Below are positions 1-5,670 of a stretch of 11,101 nucleotides of DNA, piece by piece. Below the pieces are notes generated by a model. It was not told the DNA's origin, ran no database searches, and saw only the letters and a program-made list of their open reading frames with translations. The number at the start of each line of letters is the position of its first letter. Position 1 is the stretch's first letter. Both the position numbers and the translations under genes were made by a program. This DNA comes from Bacteroidota bacterium. GTDB lineage: Bacteria; Bacteroidota; Bacteroidia; CAMBQF01. The stretch spans positions 1 through 11,101 of the forward strand of contig JAIXUZ010000290.1 of NCBI GenBank assembly GCA_027483285.1. The letters are read 5' to 3'.

Positions 1-59
1 AAGCACGTATTAAAGAAAAATTGGGTAACATGTCAGGTGTTGCTACAGTTACAGCTTAG
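1..59 (+). CDS. 3' end of an unidentified protein gene
   Basis: Reading from base 3, an open frame encodes 18 residues (ARIKEKLGNMSGVATVTA) and stops at TAG 57-59. The frame is supported by a strong rho-independent terminator that begins 24 bases after the stop, which is where the end of a transcription unit would be expected. The other two forward frames are less convincing: one meets a stop almost immediately, and the other has no terminator-linked stop. The tail is too short to assign to a family, so no function is offered. The upstream part of the gene lies outside the window. Confidence 0.6.
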   Translation, partial: ARIKEKLGNMSGVATVTA

Positions 60-82
60 TACTACGCTTAACCATATTAAAG

Positions 83-118
83 AATCCCTTTCTGGAAACA
101 GGAGGGGATTTTTGTTTT
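83..118 (+). terminator. Rho-independent terminator after the leftmost gene
   Basis: Bases 83-94 and 99-110 form a 12-bp stem with two G-U wobbles, closed by a GAAA tetraloop (95-98). The 3' arm runs straight into a T-rich tract (TTTTTGTTTT, 109-118). This is a textbook intrinsic terminator for the plus-strand gene ending at 59. Read on the other strand, the hairpin is followed only by a short, broken U stretch. It could at most weakly stop minus-strand transcripts arriving from the OmpA-family gene. Confidence 0.85.
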
Positions 119-123
119 ATATA

Positions 124-190
124 GCTTGTGGCTGATACTTTTTAGCCTTGATTTTTTGGTTCCTTTTTTATCAAGAAAAAAGGAACAAGC
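124..190. repeat. Intergenic element with overlapping inverted repeats
   Basis: Several complementary arms are packed in 67 bases. A perfect 11-bp stem pairs 159-169 with 176-186 around a 6-base loop, ATCAAG (170-175). That loop is exactly complementary to CTTGAT at 147-152, so the order is arm a, arm b, a', b': either an H-type pseudoknot or two mutually exclusive hairpins. An outer 6-bp arm, GCTTGT (124-129), pairs with ACAAGC (185-190), and a 4-bp GGCT/AGCC stem lies at 130-133/144-147. The element sits between the two facing gene ends. There is no T tract after the main hairpin on either strand, so it is not a standard terminator. It resembles palindromic intergenic repeats I associate with Bacteroidota genomes, but that recollection is unchecked. 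Confidence 0.6.
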
Positions 191-196
191 AACAAC

Positions 197-2164
197 CTAC
201 TTAGCCACAATAACGAACTCCGTCCGGCGGTTTTTGCCTCGGTTGCTTTCTGATGTATTTGGTACTAGTGGTTTGGTCTCGCCAAAGCCTTTAAACGATA
301 GCCTGTCGGCTCCCAATCCCTGACTTATTAGGTAATCGTATACCGATTTGGCCCTGCTTTCAGAAAGGGTAAGGTTAGCCCCATCGTTCCCTACATCATC
401 GGTATGCCCGTGTATGGCAACCTTTATTTTAGGGTTCTCTTTAAGGAAGGTTCCAAACTCATCTATCACCAGTTTTGACTGGCCATTAAGCTCTGCCGAA
501 TTGGTAGCAAAGTTAATGTTGTTCAGCGTATACGCCTTGCCTGTTTTAACAGGGGTAACCTCTAAATCTACCTTGCGTGGCTTGGCGGTTGCAGTATCGT
601 TTTTAGAGAAAAATTGCGATGTAAACGCCGTGCCAGGTTGTTTTACGGTTAGTATATAATCGCTTTTTAAGGCAACGGCTGTAACATAGCGCCCGGTAGC
701 TGTATCAACCTGCACCTTTGTTATTTGCTTGCTGTCTATGTTCTTAATTTCAACCGTAGCATTTTTAACAGGCTTGCCGGCATCGTCTTTCAACGTTCCT
801 TTCACAAACAAGACCTTCTCTGGCCTTGCGGCTGCATACAGGTCAAAGCCCATAATATCAAACCCGCCAACGCCTTTATGCCTGTCCGATGAGAAATAAC
901 CGGTCTTACCGTCGGTACTGCAGAAAAACCCTAAATCGTCTTTCTCTGTATTGATAGGGTACCCAATGTTTCTAGGTTTTAAAAACTTTCCAGTTGAATC
1001 TAGCTTGGAAAGGAAAATATCAAACCCACCTATGTTTTCATGTCCTTCTGATGAAAAGTATAACGTCTGTCCATCAGTATGAAAGAATGGCGATTTGTCA
1101 TCCAGTTCAGAGTTGATGGTAGCCCCTGCATTTACAGGCTTACCCCATTTTCCGGCATCATCTTTAACAGATTTCCATATATCAATACCACCTTGCCCAC
1201 CAGGCCTGTCGCTGGCAAAGTATAAGGTGTTTCCGTCTGATGATACCGATGGTTGCGACTCCCAGTAGTCGGGCGTGTTAACCCCATCCATCTTGGTAAT
1301 ATCGCCCCACTCATTATTGGCAAATACGGTGTAGAATAAATCGCAATTGCGGTAACCGGCTTCATCTCTGCAAATGGTAAAATACAGGGTATTATTATCT
1401 ATGGTTGATGATGGACCTCCCTCATTATTCCCCGGCTGGTTGAATGGCGATAACATGGGCTTTCCTTTGTCAAAAGTACCGTCGGTTTGTTGCACAGCTT
1501 TGCAAAAGCGCTCTTTTTGTACTGGCCCTGTTAGGCTGTTAAGGCTGCTTTCTGTGGTGCGGCGGGTAAAGTACAGCACCTCGTTATCGGGTGTTAAATA
1601 GCCCAGGTATTCATCAACAGACGTGCTTACGTTAGGTATTGGAAGCGGATTAAACGGAACCGGCTTTTTATAAACGTTCTCATAAAAATCACATTCCTTC
1701 AAAAATATCTCGGCAGAGTCTAAGTCCAGGTCGTTAAACTTAAACTCCTTGTCTTTGCGCTTTTCGTAAGCAAGGAATTTCTTAAAATTAACCACTGCAT
1801 TTCCAAACTGGCTATTCCACATATCCATGCGGCCCATTACATAATAGGCAAAGGGGTCAACATCAGGACAAACTTCTGTTGCCTGCCTAAAGTATCTGTC
1901 AGCTTTCTTATAGCTATCGCCGCTAAAGTTTAGTGTCTTATTAATATAGTACCAGCTACGTCCTAACGAGTCGTAAGCTACTGCAAAATCAGGCTCAGCA
2001 TCTACGGCCTGCTCAAGCAAATCGCGGTACGTACTTTTCGATTTATATTTTTCAATTGCCTGGTCATACAACTTCAATGCCTTTTTATTGGTCACCTCGG
2101 GGCAATCCTGAGCATAAGCCTGTAGGCCTATTAGTAAGGTAAAGAGCAGGTATATGCGCTTCAT
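197..2164 (-). CDS. PorE-like exported protein: TPR, PD40 propeller, CRD and OmpA domains
   Basis: The 655-residue product starts with a Sec signal peptide (hydrophobic 5-15, cleavage near AYAQ, 16-19). A TPR-like helical region follows at about 25-165. Five PD40/WD40-like segments are visible near 187-200, 249-263, 303-330, 358-384 and 411-437, each with the DGxTLYFSS-type core or a variant. A carboxypeptidase-regulatory-like beta domain occupies about 452-536. The C-terminal OmpA domain (about 545-655) has GHTD at 586-589, SESRA with Arg604, and NRRTEF near the end, the residues that hold peptidoglycan diaminopimelate. This order matches PorE of the type IX secretion system, an outer-membrane-associated periplasmic protein that anchors the machine to peptidoglycan. 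Bacteroidota carry many paralogues of this layout, so PorE itself is probable rather than proven. It is the last gene of a four-gene minus-strand run, 59 bases after an M16 gene. ATG is clear at 2164. Confidence 0.85.
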   Translation of the reverse strand: MKRIYLLFTLLIGLQAYAQDCPEVTNKKALKLYDQAIEKYKSKSTYRDLLEQAVDAEPDFAVAYDSLGRSWYYINKTLNFSGDSYKKADRYFRQATEVCPDVDPFAYYVMGRMDMWNSQFGNAVVNFKKFLAYEKRKDKEFKFNDLDLDSAEIFLKECDFYENVYKKPVPFNPLPIPNVSTSVDEYLGYLTPDNEVLYFTRRTTESSLNSLTGPVQKERFCKAVQQTDGTFDKGKPMLSPFNQPGNNEGGPSSTIDNNTLYFTICRDEAGYRNCDLFYTVFANNEWGDITKMDGVNTPDYWESQPSVSSDGNTLYFASDRPGGQGGIDIWKSVKDDAGKWGKPVNAGATINSELDDKSPFFHTDGQTLYFSSEGHENIGGFDIFLSKLDSTGKFLKPRNIGYPINTEKDDLGFFCSTDGKTGYFSSDRHKGVGGFDIMGFDLYAAARPEKVLFVKGTLKDDAGKPVKNATVEIKNIDSKQITKVQVDTATGRYVTAVALKSDYILTVKQPGTAFTSQFFSKNDTATAKPRKVDLEVTPVKTGKAYTLNNINFATNSAELNGQSKLVIDEFGTFLKENPKIKVAIHGHTDDVGNDGANLTLSESRAKSVYDYLISQGLGADRLSFKGFGETKPLVPNTSESNRGKNRRTEFVIVAK

Positions 2165-2193
2165 AGTGTTAGATAGAGAGCTTTGTTACGAAA

Positions 2194-2202
2194 CAAAAGC
2201 TA
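2194..2202 (-). promoter_or_regulatory. Possible -7 element for the PorE-like gene
   Basis: On the minus strand this reads TAGCTTTTG, one base longer than the Bacteroidota -7 consensus TAnnTTTG. It would put the transcript start roughly 20 bases before the ATG at 2164. No TTTG -33 element is seen at the usual 19-21 base distance, so this is weak. The gene may simply be read through from the M16 genes upstream. Confidence 0.25.
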
Positions 2203-2223
2203 AAGTGTTTCTGTATGGGCTGT

Positions 2224-3510
2224 TTAAATTTTTCCGGCTACAACATCATAAAAAGAACCGGCTTGCAGGTAGCGCTTAGCTACATCATGCAGTTCTTCAG
2301 GCTTTATGGTCAAAATCTTCTTAATGTATACATCGTAATAGCTGGTATCAAGGCCATAGTTAAGCAAGCCCCTGAGTTTATCAGCGCGAGAAAATGGCCC
2401 GTCGAATCCTTTCAACAGGCTGCCCATTTTATAATTACGCACCACTTCCAGCTCATCTTCTTCAATTAGTTCGGTAGTTAACAGGTCAATCTCGTAGTAT
2501 ATTTCATTCAAGGCATCCTGGTATACATCGGCACCAACCTCTGTCGATACCGCAAAATAACCAAGGTCTTGGCGCGATATTATCCACGACCCTATGCCAT
2601 AAGTATAACCTTTATCCTCACGGATATTGCTCATCAACCTCGATCCAAAATAACCGCCCAATAAGGTGTTAAGTATTTTTAACGCCTGATAATCGGGGTG
2701 CGGTTTGTTAACGGCCATTTTACCTACACGTATGGCGCACTGCACAGTGCCTTCCATTTCTACACGGTGGCTTAACTCTGTTGCCGGGGTAGGGGTAAGA
2801 CTAACAATAGTAGGTACCGGCTTTTCCGTAAAGGGCATTCCGCCAATATAATCGTCAATAGCAGCTAGTTGTTCAGGGCCTACTTTACCCGCCACAATAA
2901 TACTTACCGAGCCTGATTTAATGTAGTTAACATAAAAAGCCTGTAACAACTCGGGGGTAATAGCTTGCAAATCAGCTTCGGTTTCAGCATAGCCAAATGG
3001 GTTATTCTCTCCAAACATTACCTGGTTAAACTTGCGCGCCGACCGGTTACTCACCTTTTGGTTATTTACGTTCAGCTTTTGTATAGCGTTTTGCTTATAG
3101 GTGTCAATTTCTTTACCAGGGTATATAGCCCCTGATAATACATCGGCAAATACAGGCAATACACTATTTAGGTGTTTATTTAAGCTATATAAGGTTATGT
3201 ATGAATTTTCTTTTTGGGGAGATAACTCCAGGTACGACCCATAGTAATCCAGGTCTTCAGCAATTTGCATAGATGTGCGCGTAGCCGTACCTGAGTTTAG
3301 CAGATTGAACGATGCGTTGGCCTGCATACGTATGCTTTCGTGCCCATAGCCTGCGTTAAAGCAAAGTTCTATGCGTATAACTTCCTGTGTGCCGTCGTTT
3401 ATATAATATAGCGGTAAGCCGTTTTTAAGGGTATATACCTTAGGTTCGGGTATCTCTATATGTTCTATTGTTTTATATACGGGCGCTTGCTTGCGGTTAA
3501 GTATTTCCAT
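2224..3510 (-). CDS. M16 family peptidase-like subunit, non-catalytic
   Basis: The 428-residue protein has the two-lobed M16 (insulinase/mitochondrial processing peptidase) fold. The zinc motif is missing: where the neighbouring protein has HLFEH, this one reads ASFNL (about 66-70), so both His ligands and the catalytic Glu are replaced. It keeps the C-lobe signature of M16B partner subunits, FGSRLMSNIRED followed by YTYG (about 289-305), including the Arg/Tyr pair that binds substrate. By analogy with bacterial M16B heterodimers and MPP alpha/beta, it should pair with the catalytic subunit encoded just upstream and help bind peptides. There is no signal peptide or membrane segment, so a cytoplasmic location is inferred. 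The ATG at 3510 is preceded by an A/T-rich stretch without a clear Shine-Dalgarno sequence. It lies 57 bases after the catalytic gene, with a repeat element filling most of the gap. Confidence 0.88.
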   Translation of the reverse strand: MEILNRKQAPVYKTIEHIEIPEPKVYTLKNGLPLYYINDGTQEVIRIELCFNAGYGHESIRMQANASFNLLNSGTATRTSMQIAEDLDYYGSYLELSPQKENSYITLYSLNKHLNSVLPVFADVLSGAIYPGKEIDTYKQNAIQKLNVNNQKVSNRSARKFNQVMFGENNPFGYAETEADLQAITPELLQAFYVNYIKSGSVSIIVAGKVGPEQLAAIDDYIGGMPFTEKPVPTIVSLTPTPATELSHRVEMEGTVQCAIRVGKMAVNKPHPDYQALKILNTLLGGYFGSRLMSNIREDKGYTYGIGSWIISRQDLGYFAVSTEVGADVYQDALNEIYYEIDLLTTELIEEDELEVVRNYKMGSLLKGFDGPFSRADKLRGLLNYGLDTSYYDVYIKKILTIKPEELHDVAKRYLQAGSFYDVVAGKI

Positions 3511-3522
3511 CTTATTTATTTT

Positions 3523-3567
3523 AAGTCCCTCTCTCCTTTGGGGAGAGGGATTTAGGGAGTGGGGCTT
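3523..3567. repeat. REP-like hairpin element between the two M16 genes
   Basis: An 11-bp stem pairs 3526-3536 with 3540-3550 (one G-U wobble) around a TTT loop. A second, outer arm, AAGTCCC (3523-3529), can pair with GGGGCTT (3561-3567), competing for the same CCC bases. The right edge directly touches the stop codon of the upstream M16 gene (3568-3570). The CCCTCTC...GAGAGGG core followed by GATTTAGGG is, from memory, typical of dispersed intergenic repeats in Bacteroidota; only one copy is in this window. As RNA it would form a stable intra-operon hairpin with no U tract, suggesting effects on mRNA stability or relative expression rather than termination. Confidence 0.65.
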
Positions 3568-4806
3568 TTAATTTTTTGCGTGATAATATAGTGTCGAGCT
3601 ATTCTCTGGGGTAAAAACAGTGTTGGCTACTCGCTTAATGTCGGCTGGTGTTACCTTTTGGTAGCTTTCCATTTCGGTGTTCACCCTGTTAGCATCGCCA
3701 AGCAATTCGGCATAGGCAAGGTTCATGGCTTTATTTAAAACGCTCATTTCGCCAAACACATTATTGCTTTCCAGCTTGTTTTTCAGCTTATCAAGTTCGC
3801 GCTCTTCAACCATCTCATTCTTTAAAATATCCAGTTGCTCGTCAATAGCTTTTTCAGCATCTTCCATCTTTACATCGTTATTCAACCTCCCCGATACTAC
3901 AAACAACCCTGCATCAATATCACCTGTCTGGTAAGCATTTATATCGCTAAACAGCTTTTGCTCTTTCACCAAACGCTGGTATAAGCGCGATGATTTTCCG
4001 TTTGATAATATATCCGAAGCTAAATCAATAGCATAATAATCGGGGTGCAGGCGGTCTTGTATATGCCATGTTTTATAAATGGCGCTGGCAGGTACCGCTC
4101 GTTCTACTGTTAGTTTGCGGGCTTCGGTTTGAGCAGGCTCTTTTGGCAAATTCCTAACCGGAACATCTCCTGCAGGTATAGGTAAAAACCATTTGTTGCA
4201 CAGTTCTTTAACCTGTTCTACCGTAACATTACCTGCAACTACTAAAATGGCATTGTTGGGGCGGTAGTGTTTATAAAAAAAGCCTTTTACATCTTCCATT
4301 GTGGCATCTTCCACATGCTTAATCTCTTTACCAATGGTGGCCCAGTTATACGGGTGAACCTGATATGCCAAAGGGCGGAGTAGCAACCATACATCGCCAT
4401 AAGGTTGGTTAAGGTAGCGTTGTTTAAATTCTTCAATTACCACATTGCGTTGCACATCCAGGCTCTTTTTAGAAAAAGCCAGTTCCAGCATACGGTCGCT
4501 CTCCAACCAAAAGCCTGTTTCAAGGTTAGCCGTTGGCAGTGTAAGGTAGTAGTTGGTAATATCGTTTGATGTAAAGGCGTTGTTCTCGCCACCTACCAAT
4601 TGCAGTGGCTCATCATAGTCGGGTATGTTTGCCGACCCCCCAAACATCAAGTGCTCAAATAAATGGGCAAAGCCTGTTTTATCAGGGTTCTCGTCTCTCG
4701 CACCAACATCGTATAATATATTCATAACCGCCATTGGGGTAGAGTTGTCGGTATGTACCAACACCCGCAGGCCGTTTTCAAGGGTAAAACGTTCAAAATT
4801 TATCAT
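3568..4806 (-). CDS. M16 family zinc metallopeptidase, catalytic subunit
   Basis: The 412-residue protein carries the inverted zinc-binding motif HxxEH as HLFEH (48-52). Downstream, the Glu pair in VVIEEF (125-126) supplies the third zinc ligand at the expected distance of about 74 residues. ENGLRVLV at the start and the GKSSRLYQRLVKE segment in the C-terminal lobe are standard for the family. Length and two-lobe layout fit bacterial M16B half-size peptidases, which work as dimers on peptides or unfolded proteins. The next gene downstream encodes a partner that has lost the zinc site, so an active/inactive heterodimer is the likely enzyme. No signal peptide is present (it starts MINFERFTLENGL), so I infer a cytoplasmic peptidase. 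The start is ATG at 4806, with no good -7 element in the 109 bases upstream; it is probably read from the DUF4294 promoter. Confidence 0.93.
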   Translation of the reverse strand: MINFERFTLENGLRVLVHTDNSTPMAVMNILYDVGARDENPDKTGFAHLFEHLMFGGSANIPDYDEPLQLVGGENNAFTSNDITNYYLTLPTANLETGFWLESDRMLELAFSKKSLDVQRNVVIEEFKQRYLNQPYGDVWLLLRPLAYQVHPYNWATIGKEIKHVEDATMEDVKGFFYKHYRPNNAILVVAGNVTVEQVKELCNKWFLPIPAGDVPVRNLPKEPAQTEARKLTVERAVPASAIYKTWHIQDRLHPDYYAIDLASDILSNGKSSRLYQRLVKEQKLFSDINAYQTGDIDAGLFVVSGRLNNDVKMEDAEKAIDEQLDILKNEMVEERELDKLKNKLESNNVFGEMSVLNKAMNLAYAELLGDANRVNTEMESYQKVTPADIKRVANTVFTPENSSTLYYHAKN

Positions 4807-4872
4807 CTATGCTATTTCTTATAAGTGCATTAAGAACCGCTGCCGGCCCATATTGTTTATACTTTATGAGTG

Positions 4873-4912
4873 TAATTATCTTATTATCTAATTAGCTAAT
4901 TATCTTATTTTG
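4873..4912. repeat. Degenerate 8-bp A/T-rich tandem repeat
   Basis: Four 8-base units lie in register: TAATTATC, TTATTATC, TAATTAGC, TAATTATC (4873-4904). A decayed fifth, TTATTTTG, follows at 4905-4912. The same bases give a 13-bp direct repeat (4873-4885 and 4897-4909) and a 14-base palindrome centred on TAGC|TA. The block lies a few bases past the DUF4294 stop codon and before the catalytic M16 gene, inside the presumed operon. Function is unknown; slipped-strand length variation is plausible. Confidence 0.7.
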
Positions 4913-4915
4913 ATT

Positions 4916-5506
4916 CTATTTTTCGCCTCTATCTATCTTGCCGATAATCTCCTCAATCATTTTATCCTCCTGGTCATTATCAGGGTCGTATTCAGTTTTA
5001 AGGTTGGCACCAAACATTTTAGCAAAGCCCTGGTAAAACACCGCCCTAAAACTACCTCTTAAATCTTTTACAACAGCGTAAGAGTTTTGCCCCGTTTCCC
5101 TGTCTATTAGCTTCAGTAGTATCTTACCCGTTTGCAACGACATTTTTTTTATCTGCGGCTCGTATTCTTTGTACAGTTCGTCCTCCAGTTTCTTCATCCG
5201 CTCTTTACGCTCGCGCTCAGGCAAATTTTTCAGCGAGTCCTGTATGTTCTGGTACTTAACACCTGCCTTTTTGGCAATAGGGTATGCCTTTTGTACCCTG
5301 TAAACCAGTTTGTCGTAGGCTGCTTCTTTCTTTTTATTGGCAAACTCGCGTTTCCCTTTTACCACATAGGGATCATATCCTACAGCGGGTATAGTATCGC
5401 CATTAACTACCACATACTCAGTCAATACCTTACCCGGTTGGGCAAAGCAAATGTTGCCTTGTAGTGCAACAAGTAGTAGTATTAACCGTTTAATTTGGCG
5501 TTTCAT
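4916..5506 (-). CDS. DUF4294 family exported protein of unknown function
   Basis: The 196-residue product begins with a signal peptide (hydrophobic 8-16, cleavage near CFAQ, 20-23), so it is exported, probably to the periplasm. A short beta-like segment (EYVVVNGDTIPAV, 30-42) is followed by a highly charged helical stretch (about 55-125). A conserved C-terminal region follows: ETGQNSYAVVKDLRG, then a hydrophobic Ala/Phe part, then LKTEYDP and EDKMIEEII. These features match DUF4294, a family I know from Bacteroidota and whose role is not established. It is the first gene of the minus-strand run with the M16 pair and the PorE-like gene, and it is transcribed divergently from the SprE/PorW-like gene. 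ATG at 5506 is the only reasonable start, since the signal peptide follows at once. Confidence 0.85.
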   Translation of the reverse strand: MKRQIKRLILLLVALQGNICFAQPGKVLTEYVVVNGDTIPAVGYDPYVVKGKREFANKKKEAAYDKLVYRVQKAYPIAKKAGVKYQNIQDSLKNLPERERKERMKKLEDELYKEYEPQIKKMSLQTGKILLKLIDRETGQNSYAVVKDLRGSFRAVFYQGFAKMFGANLKTEYDPDNDQEDKMIEEIIGKIDRGEK

Positions 5507-5515
5507 TTAAGAGTG

Positions 5516-5546
5516 CAATAGTAACTTATGTTATACTATAATCAAA
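5516..5546 (-). promoter_or_regulatory. Candidate Bacteroidota promoter for the DUF4294-M16 run
   Basis: On the minus strand a TTTG (5546-5543) is followed after 19 bases by TACTATTG (5523-5516). The latter matches the -7 consensus TAnnTTTG except for one base, and the spacing fits the phylum's sigma-ABfr promoters. The predicted start of transcription would be about 6 bases before the ATG at 5506, giving a very short leader. Short leaders occur in this phylum, but the closeness lowers confidence. Confidence 0.45.
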
Positions 5547-5624
5547 TAAAAGGCCAATTGCGTTATAAACACCCTATGTTTTGAAAAATATATCATGCGG
5601 GAGGCACACTTCATCAAAATACAA

Positions 5625-5632
5625 TATTTTTG
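5625..5632 (+). promoter_or_regulatory. Candidate -7 element for the sprE-mqnA transcript
   Basis: TATTTTTG is a full match to TAnnTTTG. Transcription would start near 5636, about 35 bases before the TTG at 5671 that I take as the start codon. This is evidence against the longer reading from TTG 5581, which would lie upstream of the transcript. No TTTG is present at the normal -33 distance, so the promoter may be weak or need an activator. Confidence 0.45.
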
Positions 5633-5670
5633 CCCATCTTGCGTTACATACAGGCAAGAGAACCGTAGAA

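Noticed and set aside
159..186. Hairpin as a rho-independent terminator for the minus-strand operon
   Set aside because: On the minus strand the stem is followed by CAAAAAAUCAAGG rather than a U tract, and on the plus strand by AAGCAACAAC. The T run is inside the stem, so it fails the usual terminator pattern.
126..323. 65-residue open frame through the left intergenic element
   Set aside because: It runs across the inverted-repeat element and into the antisense of the PorE-like gene. The peptide (LDFLVPFLSRKKE) is what the repeat itself encodes, not a plausible protein.
4873..4912. CRISPR-like array
   Set aside because: The units are 8 bases with no spacers and drift in sequence, so this is a simple tandem repeat.
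5132..5464. 110-residue plus-strand open frame over the DUF4294 gene
   Set aside because: It is the complement of a convincing signal-peptide-bearing DUF4294 gene. Its Phe/Leu-rich composition mirrors the Lys/Glu-rich real protein.
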